A stretch of DNA of 64,000 nucleotides, taken from contig NZ_CP040463.1 in the NCBI RefSeq assembly GCF_005843985.1, positions 1,228,001 through 1,292,000 of the forward strand, written 5' to 3'. Positions 1 to 8,910 of this stretch are shown here, piece after piece. The notes under the pieces were generated by a model. That model had not been told where the DNA came from. It saw only the letters and a program-made list of their open reading frames with translations, and did no database searches. The position numbers and the translations under genes are program-made. The stretch's first letter is position 1. Each line of letters starts with the position of its first letter. The stretch is from Caminibacter mediatlanticus TB-2 (GTDB lineage Bacteria > Campylobacterota > Campylobacteria > Campylobacterales > Nautiliaceae).

Positions 1-491
1 GAATCTACAAAACTTCCATCACTCTCATCAGCTTCAAAAACCATCAAATCACTATCAACATATCTTGCATTACTTTTAAACTCTTTACTCTCAGCTCCTA
101 TTAAACAAGAAGCATTTTGCAAAATTGAACTTAAAATTGCTGTTGTAGTACTTTTACCATGAGCCCCACATACTGAAATTACTTTTTTATCATTTAATAT
201 AAACGGAATAAATTCTCTTCTTGAAAAAGTTTGTATGCCCTTTTTTTTTGCTTCAATAATTTCTGGATTATCTTCTTTAACAACAGCTGTATAAACTATT
301 TTATCAATATCATTTTTAATGTTTTCTTTTTTTTGAGGTATAAAAACCTCTATTCCCTCTTTTTTTAAAGAGTTCGTAAGAGGTGTTTCGTACAAATCAC
401 TTCCACTAACTTTAATTCCTTTTTTATTTAAATATCTTGCTATTGCACTAAGACCAATTCCTCCAATCCCAATAAAATGAATTTTAGGCAT
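1..491 (-). CDS. murC: UDP-N-acetylmuramate--L-alanine ligase, MurC (C-terminus beyond window)
   Basis: MurC adds L-alanine to UDP-N-acetylmuramic acid, the first amino acid of the peptidoglycan stem, in the cytoplasm. The visible N-terminal 163 residues begin MPKIHFIGIGGIGLSAIARY, the nucleotide-binding glycine motif of Mur ligases, and contain the ATP-binding P-loop CGAHGKSTTT near residues 105-114 and the FEADESDGSF motif. The rest of the gene lies off the left edge. Its start overlaps the stop of the upstream 155-residue gene by 8 bp, so the two are probably translationally coupled. In Helicobacter pylori murC also neighbours a succinyl-DAP aminotransferase gene, which supports the call. 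Confidence 0.95.
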   Translation of the reverse strand, partial: MPKIHFIGIGGIGLSAIARYLNKKGIKVSGSDLYETPLTNSLKKEGIEVFIPQKKENIKNDIDKIVYTAVVKEDNPEIIEAKKKGIQTFSRREFIPFILNDKKVISVCGAHGKSTTTAILSSILQNASCLIGAESKEFKSNARYVDSDLMVFEADESDGSFVD

Positions 492-951
492 CTTTGCTAA
501 ACTCTTTTTTGAATTTATCTTTATATTGAATTACTAAATCATCTATTTTATCATCAAATTCTGCAAAAAAAACATCTTTATACACTTTATCTGTTTTTAC
601 ATATTTATCAAAAAACTTATCTAATGAAAATCCTCCAAGCATACCAATTACAAACATAGAAAACATCTCTTTTAATTTTTTATCATCAACTAAATAAACC
701 ATATCATACCCAACTTCTTTTGCTTCATCAATCGTACCTTCATCCCATAACTCTAACATATATTCAAACATCGCCCTAATTGCAGCTTTTTCTTCTTCAT
801 TATTTACATCTAAGGTTTCATTATTTTCTATTTTTTTATTTACTAACTCAAATGTTTCTGTTAAAATGTCTCTAAAAAGTTCATTTATCTCTTCTTCTTT
901 ATTTTGATGAATTAACTTATCTAATTTTTCATACTTTTCAACTATACTCAT
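484..951 (-). CDS. Conserved hypothetical acidic helical protein
   Basis: A 155-residue soluble protein that I do not recognise. It has no signal peptide or clear membrane segment, is rich in Glu, Asp and Lys, and reads as almost wholly alpha-helical. A short hydrophobic stretch (FVIGMLGGF, about residues 101-109) may be a buried helix. It sits between the dapC-like aminotransferase and murC, overlapping both by a few bases, so it is co-translated with cell-wall precursor genes. A role in that pathway is only a guess from position. Confidence 0.75.
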   Translation of the reverse strand: MSIVEKYEKLDKLIHQNKEEEINELFRDILTETFELVNKKIENNETLDVNNEEEKAAIRAMFEYMLELWDEGTIDEAKEVGYDMVYLVDDKKLKEMFSMFVIGMLGGFSLDKFFDKYVKTDKVYKDVFFAEFDDKIDDLVIQYKDKFKKEFSKDA

Positions 952-2045
952 AATAATTCCTTTATAATTTTTAATGCTTGTTTTGTTTTTTCTTCGTTAT
1001 AAACTAATGCAATTCTAATATATCCAACCCCTTCACCCTCTCTTCCCATAAACCTTCCAGGCATTACTTTAACACCTCTTTTATAAGCCTCTTTTGTAAA
1101 TTCTATATCATCATCTACTTCAAGCCAAATATAAAAAGTAGCTTTTGGTACTTCTATTCCTAAAATTTCTTTTGCTATTTCAAAGTTTCTTTTATATTTT
1201 TCCCTAAAAGTTTCTACATGCTCATCATCCATCCAAGCTTTTGCAGCTGCATATTGAAGAGGAAGGGGAGATGCACACCCAACATAAGTCCTAAAATTTA
1301 AATATTTTTTTAAAATTTTACTATCACCTGCTATAAAACCACTTCTAAGACCTGGGGCTGAGCTTCTTTTTGAGATTGAATTAATCGTTAAAACATTTTT
1401 GAAATTTTTATTTCCAACTCTAATAGAAGCCTCTAAAATACTTGGAGGTTTTTTATCAAAATAAATCTCACTATAACACTCATCACTTAAAATAACAAAA
1501 TCTTTCTTTAATGCTTCTTCTACCCACTCACATAGTAAATCAATATCCATCACACTTGCTGTTGGATTATTAGGTGAATTTAATATAACAAAATCTTCAT
1601 CACCATCCAGCTGAGATGGAGTGTTTAAAAAGTTATTTTCTTTTTTTAATGGCATATAATTTATTTTGCTATTAGTAGCAATTGCTGCACCTTCATATAT
1701 TTGATAAAAAGGATTTGGAAAAGCTGTTTTTTTAGGCTTTAAAAAAAGAGGAAAATTAAAAAGCAACTCTCTTGTACCAAATGAAGGTAAGAGTTCATCT
1801 TTTTCTAATTCAATATTATATCTTCTTTTTACAAAATCTCTTTGTGCTTTTTTTAATACCTCTTCTCCTGCTGTTTTTGGATATTTATTAAGATATTTTG
1901 CATTTTTACATAGCTCATCTTGAATAAATTTAGGAGTTTCAAATTGAGGCTCTCCAATAGTTAAAGAAATAACCTCATCAGGATGAGGAATATCTTTTAG
2001 TAATTCATTTAATTTCTCAAACGGATATTTCTCAAACATCTTCAT
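948..2045 (-). CDS. dapC: Succinyldiaminopimelate aminotransferase-like, class I PLP enzyme
   Basis: A fold-type I PLP aminotransferase of 365 residues, probably making N-succinyl-LL-diaminopimelate for lysine and peptidoglycan. The NSPNNPT motif is at residues 156-162, the DECYSE segment carrying the PLP-contacting Asp and Tyr is at 188-193, and the PLP lysine is K226 in SISKRSSAPGLRSGF. Substrate specificity cannot be read directly; the DapC assignment rests on the family and on the neighbouring murC, as in Helicobacter. It overlaps the end of pnp by 14 bp. Confidence 0.85.
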   Translation of the reverse strand: MKMFEKYPFEKLNELLKDIPHPDEVISLTIGEPQFETPKFIQDELCKNAKYLNKYPKTAGEEVLKKAQRDFVKRRYNIELEKDELLPSFGTRELLFNFPLFLKPKKTAFPNPFYQIYEGAAIATNSKINYMPLKKENNFLNTPSQLDGDEDFVILNSPNNPTASVMDIDLLCEWVEEALKKDFVILSDECYSEIYFDKKPPSILEASIRVGNKNFKNVLTINSISKRSSAPGLRSGFIAGDSKILKKYLNFRTYVGCASPLPLQYAAAKAWMDDEHVETFREKYKRNFEIAKEILGIEVPKATFYIWLEVDDDIEFTKEAYKRGVKVMPGRFMGREGEGVGYIRIALVYNEEKTKQALKIIKELL

Positions 2046-4209
2046 CCTCTACTAAAGCAAGTTCAATTTTAAAACCACTTTGAGATAAAACTTTTACTTT
2101 TATTTTGTCTCCTATTTCAAAATCATCTAAACTTTTACCATTTAATTTACTAATATGTAAAAGTCCTTCTACATCAGGTGCAAGCTCTACAAACAAACCA
2201 AAAGGTACTTTTCTTTTAATTACACCTTCAAGAATTGAACCAATTTCAAACTCAGGAATTTTTGGAGTATCTTCTTTACAAATAACATTTAAAATGTAAT
2301 CTTTTGCAGCTTGCATTTGCTCGTGAGAATCGCCAAAAATTTTAACTTTTCCTGTTTCTCTATCTAAATCAATAGTGATTCCAAATTTTGCAATAATCTC
2401 TTTTACAGTTTTACCAGCAGTGCCTATTATATCTATTATCCTATCTGGCTCTACTTTAAAACTTAATGATTTTGGAAGCACATCTTCATTATATTTAATA
2501 TTTTCTACTGCATTTTCCATTTTTTCTAAAATAAATGCTCTTGCTTCTCTTGCTTGATATAATGCTTCTTTTAAAATATCAAGTGCTATTCCACCAAGTT
2601 TTATATCCATTTGCATTGCTGTTATACCATCCCATGTTCCAGCAACTTTAAAATCCATATCTCCATCGTGGTCTTCAAGTCCCATAATATCAGTTAAAAT
2701 AGCATACTTTTCACCTTCACTAACTAATCCCATAGCAATACCAGCTGCAAGTTTTAAAAGTGGTACTTTTGCTGCTTTAAGTGCAATAGAACTTGCACAA
2801 ATAGTTGCCATCGAACTACTTCCATTACTCTCTAAAATTTCACTTACAACCCTTACAGTCTCATCAAATTCAGGGTCAAGTAAAGGCTCAATAGCCCTTT
2901 TTGCTAAGTTTCCATGACCAAGTTCTCTTCTACTTGGAGGTCCAAGCCTTACAGCCTCACCCACTGCAAAAGCTGGGAAGTTATAATGAAGCATAAATTT
3001 TTCAAGTTTTTCTTCTTTATCTGTTAAATTTGCATAAACCTGAGCATCCATATCACCACCACGAGTTGCAACTGCTAAGGCTTGTGTTTGACCTCTTGTA
3101 AATAAACAACTACCATGAGCTCTTGGTAAAACATTAGTTTCAATACTAATTGGTCTTATTTCATCAAGTTTTCTTCCATCAGCTCTAATCCCTTCATAAA
3201 GAATCATACCTCTTACAATTTCTCTTTTAACTTCTTTTACTGCTTTTAAAATAGCCTCAAAATTATCTTCTTCATTTAAAGTTTTAGCAATTTTTCTTGC
3301 AAACTCTTTTAATAAATAATCTCTCTCACTTTTACTTAAATGCTTTATAATTTCTTTTAACTCATCTATATATTTTTCCTTAATTAATTTAATATAAGGA
3401 GTTAAATCAACCTCTTTTCTTTCAACAAATTCAATTTTCTCTTTTACAAAATTTTTAAGGGCACTTTCATAAGTCTCAGCCCCTTCTTTAATTTTTTCTT
3501 GTGCTTTTTTAAGAATTTCAACTAATTCATCTTCACTAATTTCATTAGTTTTATATTTAATAATTGTATTCTCAACAGGCACACCATCAAGCATAATATC
3601 TTCAACAGGAATAATCTCAACTTCCTCTTGACCTTGCGAAGCATATTCAATCATTAAAAGTTCATCTTTAGTCCCCGTTACAAAAAGATTAAAATCTCCT
3701 TTTTCAAGTTGAGATAATGTTGGATTAAAAATAATCTCTCCATCAATTCTTGTAATTCTAACTCCATGGACCATCTTTGCAAATGGCAAACTACTCATAT
3801 ACATACATGCTGCTGCTGCATTCATAGCAGCTACTTGTAAGTCACTATCTTCATCCGCACTAAGTGCCATAATTGTAATAATAGTATCATAACCAAAATT
3901 TTTTGGAAAAAGAGGTCTTAAACTTCTATCTACAATTCTTGCAGTTAAAGTTTCAAAATCCCCTGGTTTTTGCTCTCTTTTTACAAATCCTGCTGGAATT
4001 TTTCCTACTGCATAAGCTCTTTCTACATATTGTACCACAAGTGGCACAAAATCTTCTTCAATAACTTCATCAGGATTATATGTCAAAGTTGCAAGCATTA
4101 CAGTATTGCCTTCTTGCCACCAAATACTACTATCTGCTTGTCTTGCAACTTTATTTAAAATAAATTTTTGTTCTTTACCATTAATTTTAATATCAACTTC
4201 ACAACTCAT
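2032..4209 (-). CDS. pnp: Polyribonucleotide nucleotidyltransferase (PNPase)
   Basis: PNPase degrades RNA 3' to 5' by phosphorolysis and can also add nucleotides. The 725-residue length and domain order match the family: a first RNase PH domain, a helical linker (about 225-330), the catalytic second RNase PH domain (about 335-560, with LPRAHGSCLFTRGQTQ and the acidic DIMGLEDHDGDMDFKVAGT region), a KH domain (IDIIGTAGKTVKEII) and a C-terminal S1 domain (GSILEGVIKRKVPFGLFVEL). It is followed downstream by the aminotransferase and preceded by a phosphoribosyltransferase gene with a 4-bp overlap. Synteny with H. pylori HP1213 supports the call. Confidence 0.97.
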   Translation of the reverse strand: MSCEVDIKINGKEQKFILNKVARQADSSIWWQEGNTVMLATLTYNPDEVIEEDFVPLVVQYVERAYAVGKIPAGFVKREQKPGDFETLTARIVDRSLRPLFPKNFGYDTIITIMALSADEDSDLQVAAMNAAAACMYMSSLPFAKMVHGVRITRIDGEIIFNPTLSQLEKGDFNLFVTGTKDELLMIEYASQGQEEVEIIPVEDIMLDGVPVENTIIKYKTNEISEDELVEILKKAQEKIKEGAETYESALKNFVKEKIEFVERKEVDLTPYIKLIKEKYIDELKEIIKHLSKSERDYLLKEFARKIAKTLNEEDNFEAILKAVKEVKREIVRGMILYEGIRADGRKLDEIRPISIETNVLPRAHGSCLFTRGQTQALAVATRGGDMDAQVYANLTDKEEKLEKFMLHYNFPAFAVGEAVRLGPPSRRELGHGNLAKRAIEPLLDPEFDETVRVVSEILESNGSSSMATICASSIALKAAKVPLLKLAAGIAMGLVSEGEKYAILTDIMGLEDHDGDMDFKVAGTWDGITAMQMDIKLGGIALDILKEALYQAREARAFILEKMENAVENIKYNEDVLPKSLSFKVEPDRIIDIIGTAGKTVKEIIAKFGITIDLDRETGKVKIFGDSHEQMQAAKDYILNVICKEDTPKIPEFEIGSILEGVIKRKVPFGLFVELAPDVEGLLHISKLNGKSLDDFEIGDKIKVKVLSQSGFKIELALVEDEDV

Positions 4210-4799
4210 TCATACTCCTTAAAATAAAATCTTGTATCTACATAATCTTCTACAACTTTCGCAAAAAATACATTATCTACAATTTTTTCTACCATTTCTG
4301 CTGTTTCTTTTGCTATAACTGGTACTGCAACATTAATTGAGTTAGCTTTTTTATTAAGACAACTTTTTATTGCACATAAAAGTGTAAGACCTGTATTTGC
4401 TCCTTCATCGACTAATAAAACATTTCTGTTTTCTAATGAAATTATACCTTCTCCTCCTCTTAATTGATGTATATCTTCTAAAATTTTTTCTTCATAAACT
4501 CTTTCTATTTCATTAAAAAGATAATCATTTGTAATTTCAAAACTTTCAATCAACTCATCAATTAAAATATAATCTTTTGTTTCGCTAACAGCTGCAAGAG
4601 AAGTCTCTTGATTTATAGGTGATTTAACTTCCTCAATAAACAAAAAATCACCTTCAAGCATACCATTATTTAATGCTATTTCTCTTGCATAAAACATAGC
4701 CCTTTTATTAATGGCTAATACCACACAATCACATATAACATTTTTATCTAACGATTCTATCAATTTTAATAAAGCTTCTTGTTTATTTTCAAAAAACAT
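4206..4799 (-). CDS. Phosphoribosyltransferase-family protein
   Basis: A 197-residue type I phosphoribosyltransferase-like protein. The PRPP-binding loop is visible as NVLLVDEGANTGLTLLCAI (about residues 126-144), where the usual DD pair is DE. An upstream RAMFYAREIA segment and a flexible LRGGEGIISL loop are typical of the family. The substrate is unknown. H. pylori has a comparable gene (HP1214) directly beside pnp, so the pairing is conserved in the phylum and a role in nucleotide salvage or RNA-linked metabolism is plausible. It overlaps the pnp start by 4 bp. Confidence 0.75.
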   Translation of the reverse strand: MFFENKQEALLKLIESLDKNVICDCVVLAINKRAMFYAREIALNNGMLEGDFLFIEEVKSPINQETSLAAVSETKDYILIDELIESFEITNDYLFNEIERVYEEKILEDIHQLRGGEGIISLENRNVLLVDEGANTGLTLLCAIKSCLNKKANSINVAVPVIAKETAEMVEKIVDNVFFAKVVEDYVDTRFYFKEYE

Positions 4800-4800
4800 T

Positions 4801-5064
4801 TTACACCTTAAATTTTTTTAAAATCTCATCTGGGTATTGTTTTAAAATTTCTTCTTCACTAAAAGAGAATTTATAACTATTTATATACTCAGTGATAACT
4901 TTAAAAGCCCAATTCAGTTCTTTCATAATATCTTCGTTACCACCAATATCAGAATGATATTTTTTAGCAAGTTTTTTATATTGTAATTTTACATCATTTA
5001 AAGTACTAAGAGGAGGAATTTGCAATACTTTACAAGCTTTTTTAATCTCTTCTATTTTAGAAAT
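4801..5064 (-). CDS. Small J-domain-like protein, probable AUU start
   Basis: A stand-alone J-domain-like protein, 87 residues if begun at ATT (5064-5062). Helix I (IEEIKKACKVLQIPP), helix II (TLNDVKLQYKKLAKKYH) and the loop (HSDIGGNE) are recognisable. The signature HPD is HSD here. The first ordinary start is TTG at 5025, but it cuts off helix I and has no Shine-Dalgarno. Upstream, a strong GGAGGTG (5079-5073) stands 8 nt before the ATT, with ATC at 5067 as an alternative. The frame overlaps the end of the MCE gene. The loss of the HPD proline makes DnaK stimulation uncertain. Confidence 0.7.
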   Translation of the reverse strand: MSKIEEIKKACKVLQIPPLSTLNDVKLQYKKLAKKYHSDIGGNEDIMKELNWAFKVITEYINSYKFSFSEEEILKQYPDEILKKFKV

Positions 5065-6464
5065 GATGTTGCACCTCCACTTAAAAGTGGTTTTAAATCA
5101 TTATCTTTAAACTTAATTCCAAGACCTAAGAAAAATGACCTTGCTTTATTATTTAAAATATTATCAATTCCTGCAATCATTTCTATATGTTTTAAATAAT
5201 AATAAGTAGCTTTAAAATTAAGATGAGGATTACTTCCCCTTTTATCATTTTCACTATTAAAATCATATATTTCACTACTTAGTCTTACTTTATCTTTATC
5301 TAAATAATAATCTACTCCAATACCTCCTGTATTTTCAATAATTCCACCTCTAACTCTTAAATTCTCATATCTTTTTGCAATTTGAGCACTAATAAATACT
5401 TTTGATTTATCAGAAGTTACACTATTAGAATAATCTTTTCGTGAAGTTAAGCCTATAATATATGATTTTGTAGGATTTGGCATATAAGAAATTTCTGCTG
5501 TTGTTAAATAATCATCATCTTTAAACATATAATTACTTGATACATCTACTAAAATTTGTGATTTATTAATAGATGCTAACATATTATCAATTTTTTTAAA
5601 ACTATTACTTCCATTAGTAAAAAATCCTTCTGCTGATGCAAGAGTTTGTTTAATTGTACTATTATTTTCAAGTACTAATGTATTTACATTTTCTCCAAGT
5701 TTTGTATATGTATCTGCAAGTTTAGCAATTTTAACTTTTAATGTTTTAACTAATTCTCTTGAATCATAAATTAGTTTATTTGAGTTTAAAGCTAATTTAT
5801 CTACTTTTTCTAAAATTTTAGGAAGTTTACTTTTTAATATATTACCTGTTTCTTTATATGAAACTACTAAATCATTTGTATTGTTTAAAATTTGAGGCAA
5901 TTTTTTATCTACAACATTTAAAATTGAATTAAGTTTAACTGATGATTCTTTAATATTAGAAATTGTGTTTTTTAAATTATTAATTGTCACTTCATCTAAT
6001 GTTTTATTTAGTTTATTAATCAAAACTTTAATATCATCAACAGCTAAATTAATATTGTTCATAACATCTTCCATTGAAGCAGTTTTTAAGTACTTATCTA
6101 TTGTATCCCCAGGTTTATAATAACTTTTATTATGAGATGGAATTATTTTTAAATATTTTCCTCCAAGAACATTATCTTGAGCTATCGCAACCATAGAGCC
6201 TATTGGAATCTTAACACCTTTTTTAATTAAAAGTTTCAACTCAACTCCATTATTAACCAATTTCATATTATCAACAACACCTACATTAACTCCTCTTAAT
6301 TTTACTCTTGATTTTTTATTAATTCCACTGGCATCATTTACAATAGCATATAAAACATATCCATTTTCTTTGAGTCTTTCAAAAGATTTTATTTGAAATG
6401 TCATTATTAGTAATGAAATTATCCCAAGTAATACAAAAATTCCTACTTTTATCTCTGTTTTCAT
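5052..6464 (-). CDS. MlaD/MCE-domain lipid-transport protein with beta-rich C-terminus
   Basis: A 470-residue periplasmic MCE protein, expected to carry lipids between the membranes with an MlaEF-type ABC transporter that is not in this window. Residues 1-25 form an N-terminal membrane anchor (VGIFVLLGIISLLIMTF). The MCE domain spans about 37-115 (LRGVNVGVVDNMKL...GGKYLKI). A long helical, probably coiled-coil segment runs to about 300. The last about 160 residues alternate like amphipathic beta strands (VFISAQIAKRYENLRVRGGI, SFFLGLGIKF), unlike the short E. coli MlaD. It lies directly downstream of lptD, so two outer-membrane lipid genes are cotranscribed. Confidence 0.85.
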   Translation of the reverse strand: MKTEIKVGIFVLLGIISLLIMTFQIKSFERLKENGYVLYAIVNDASGINKKSRVKLRGVNVGVVDNMKLVNNGVELKLLIKKGVKIPIGSMVAIAQDNVLGGKYLKIIPSHNKSYYKPGDTIDKYLKTASMEDVMNNINLAVDDIKVLINKLNKTLDEVTINNLKNTISNIKESSVKLNSILNVVDKKLPQILNNTNDLVVSYKETGNILKSKLPKILEKVDKLALNSNKLIYDSRELVKTLKVKIAKLADTYTKLGENVNTLVLENNSTIKQTLASAEGFFTNGSNSFKKIDNMLASINKSQILVDVSSNYMFKDDDYLTTAEISYMPNPTKSYIIGLTSRKDYSNSVTSDKSKVFISAQIAKRYENLRVRGGIIENTGGIGVDYYLDKDKVRLSSEIYDFNSENDKRGSNPHLNFKATYYYLKHIEMIAGIDNILNNKARSFFLGLGIKFKDNDLKPLLSGGATSFLK

Positions 6465-6473
6465 ATAATTCCC

Positions 6474-8450
6474 TTATCTTAATTGAATAGATTGCTGTAA
6501 TCCACCAATTGGATAAAAATTGATATTAAATATTATCATATAATTATTATTATAAGAAATACCATTATCTTTAAGAACAGGTATTCTCTCTTTTTTCAAA
6601 GCAAAATCATATTGCCAACACTTTTTATTAAGTTTAGTACCAAATAAAATATACTTATAATATTTATTTTCAATATCATAATTATACTCAAAATAATATT
6701 TTTTATATTTAGTGCTTTTTTTATCAATATGAAGTGTATAAGATTGGGAAATAGTTGAGTTTGCAGGGTAATTATATATATGAGTTAATTTAAAATTAAA
6801 ATCATATATAGGAAAAGAGAATGAAAAGTTATTATAAACAGCCCTATTTATTTTATAATCGTACTTATTTGTATCTGAAATACTAAATTGTTTATATTTT
6901 ACATTAAAAATATTTTCTAATAACGAGCTTGTTTTTAAATTTAAATTAAAATTTTGATTAATTGTGTGGTCTAAATAAAAATCTCCTTTTTCAAAAATTT
7001 GAAATAAAGATAAATTAATACTATTATCAATTTTTGTATAATCAAGTAAATCATTATTTTTACTAACATTTGAAAATTGTTTAATATTAAATGTCAATGA
7101 TGGATTTATTATATGAGTATAATTATTTTTTTTAGCTAACGAAGAATGAAATTTTATACTTGAATATAACTGATAAAATCTTTGAGGTGGTGTTTGAGAA
7201 TTATAATAATTAGCTGTTAAATAATTAAAATTTTCACTTAATGTAATATTTAAATAATCATTAAATAAATTTAGATTATATGCAAGAGGAATATTTGTAT
7301 CAATTTTATAATATTTTTTATATTTTGAATAGTAATTATATACATTCAAGTCAAATGAATTTAATATTTTATGATTTTTAGTTTCAAATTTATGAAAATT
7401 TAATTGTGGTAATATTTGTATAGTATTATCATTATTTAATTTTGTTGTATCTATAAAATACTTACCATACAAACCAAATAAATAATCCTTATTTATTGAT
7501 TTAATATAGTTTAATTTTGAGGTTATTAATTTATCTACTAAATATTTTGTATTAAAAGTATAATTGTATGAATTAAGATAAAAATAATCTACATCATTTG
7601 CATATTTAAAATTTAAATACAATTTATCATTATTAAAAACTTTATCTCTTTTATAAATTATTTGATATCCATAATGTTTCTTGTTGGCTAAATTATATTT
7701 CTTATAATATTTGTCAAAATCAATAAACTCACCAAATTTAATAGTCCCAAAATCATATGGAGAAGTTACAAACCTAAAAGTATTATACACTCCCCTACCT
7801 CTAAAACTCCTAATAGTAGGAGTGATTTCAAAATCAGCCCTATCTCCTAAAACAATATAAAATGGCTGAGAATATAAAAAACCTTCTTTTGCAGAAAAAC
7901 CTACATATGGTCTTAGAAGTCCTGTTCGTCTTTGTTTATTTAAAGAGTTAAAATAAAAAGGAAAATAAAGAACTGGGACATTATGAACATATAATTTTAA
8001 ATTATAAAGTCTTATATATTTAGTTTTTTTGTTATAAATCCCAGAAGTTGAATATAAAAACCAATCAGGTTCATTCAAACAGCAGCTTGAAAATTTTATA
8101 TTTTTTAAATTGAAAATATTATTTTTATATATTACATTTTTAGCTTTAATCCATATATCATTACTTTTATCTAATAATAAAATATCTTTAATTTTAATAT
8201 CATTTTTATGATAAATCACAGCGCTTTGAGCTTTATAAGTACTATTTTGATAAAAAGCAATAACATCATCATTTAAATATATTATTTTATTAACAATTTT
8301 TCCTTTTTTTGATTGAACTATAAAATTTTTATAAATAATTAAAGGCTTTGTTAAAAAAATCGTATTATTTATCTTTTTAGCTTTTGTAGCAAAAATTTCA
8401 ATACCAAAAAGCAAAGAAGAAATTAAAAGTAAACTAATTATCTTCAACAA
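6474..8450 (-). CDS. lptD: LPS-assembly protein LptD
   Basis: LptD is the outer-membrane barrel that inserts lipopolysaccharide into the outer leaflet. The 658-residue protein has a signal peptide ([16 protein letters not shown]), an OstA/LptA-like periplasmic beta domain (about 20-170, FATKAKKINNTIFLTKPLIIY onward), then a long Tyr/Asn/Lys-rich barrel beginning near LYFPFYFNSLNKQRRTGLLRP, a typical LptD transition motif. Two adjacent cysteines (SSCC, about 122-123) lie at the end of the N-domain. The order purD-RDD-lptD is the same in H. pylori (HP1218-HP1215/1216). Its start overlaps the RDD gene by 17 bp. Confidence 0.9.
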   Translation of the reverse strand: MLKIISLLLISSLLFGIEIFATKAKKINNTIFLTKPLIIYKNFIVQSKKGKIVNKIIYLNDDVIAFYQNSTYKAQSAVIYHKNDIKIKDILLLDKSNDIWIKAKNVIYKNNIFNLKNIKFSSCCLNEPDWFLYSTSGIYNKKTKYIRLYNLKLYVHNVPVLYFPFYFNSLNKQRRTGLLRPYVGFSAKEGFLYSQPFYIVLGDRADFEITPTIRSFRGRGVYNTFRFVTSPYDFGTIKFGEFIDFDKYYKKYNLANKKHYGYQIIYKRDKVFNNDKLYLNFKYANDVDYFYLNSYNYTFNTKYLVDKLITSKLNYIKSINKDYLFGLYGKYFIDTTKLNNDNTIQILPQLNFHKFETKNHKILNSFDLNVYNYYSKYKKYYKIDTNIPLAYNLNLFNDYLNITLSENFNYLTANYYNSQTPPQRFYQLYSSIKFHSSLAKKNNYTHIINPSLTFNIKQFSNVSKNNDLLDYTKIDNSINLSLFQIFEKGDFYLDHTINQNFNLNLKTSSLLENIFNVKYKQFSISDTNKYDYKINRAVYNNFSFSFPIYDFNFKLTHIYNYPANSTISQSYTLHIDKKSTKYKKYYFEYNYDIENKYYKYILFGTKLNKKCWQYDFALKKERIPVLKDNGISYNNNYMIIFNINFYPIGGLQQSIQLR

Positions 8451-8910
8451 CTACCACTCTTCCTGCTATATCGTGAATTGCTCTATTTAATGGGTCAATG
8501 ATAGCATACAACATTCCTAAATAAAAAAACATTTCATCAAAATTTCTCACTATACTTCTAATCAAAGCTCTAAAATGAGTTGGTTTATCAAAACTTTCAA
8601 CATCAATAACTTTTATCTTCATAATCATTTTACCAATAGTTTTCCCATATAAAGCAACAAAAATCCAATGATATAATGAATATGCAATAAAAATGAAAAT
8701 AAAAAGCTTATCAGTTAAAATCATTATCTCTTCATATGTTTTTGCATTTATAAATGAATCATAAAATGCAATAATAATTAAAAAAGAGACTAAAAAATCA
8801 TCTATTGTCATAGAAATAGCTCTTTTATAAATTGATGCTATTTTTAATTCTTCTCTATTTAATTTTTCAATAATATTGTCTGTACTTAATTTACCATTTT
8901 CCATTTTCAA
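8434..8910 (-). CDS. RDD-family membrane protein
   Basis: A 158-residue membrane protein of the RDD family. It has two long hydrophobic helices (about 36-52 and 67-85), the conserved [16 protein letters not shown] opening in which RDD is replaced by R...DD, the [15 protein letters not shown] motif, and a C-terminal hydrophobic segment ending GRVVVVED. Members have been tied to ion exchange in some bacteria but the role here is unknown. It sits between purD (4-bp overlap) and lptD (17-bp overlap), an arrangement kept in Helicobacter. Confidence 0.85.
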   Translation of the reverse strand: MKMENGKLSTDNIIEKLNREELKIASIYKRAISMTIDDFLVSFLIIIAFYDSFINAKTYEEIMILTDKLFIFIFIAYSLYHWIFVALYGKTIGKMIMKIKVIDVESFDKPTHFRALIRSIVRNFDEMFFYLGMLYAIIDPLNRAIHDIAGRVVVVEDN

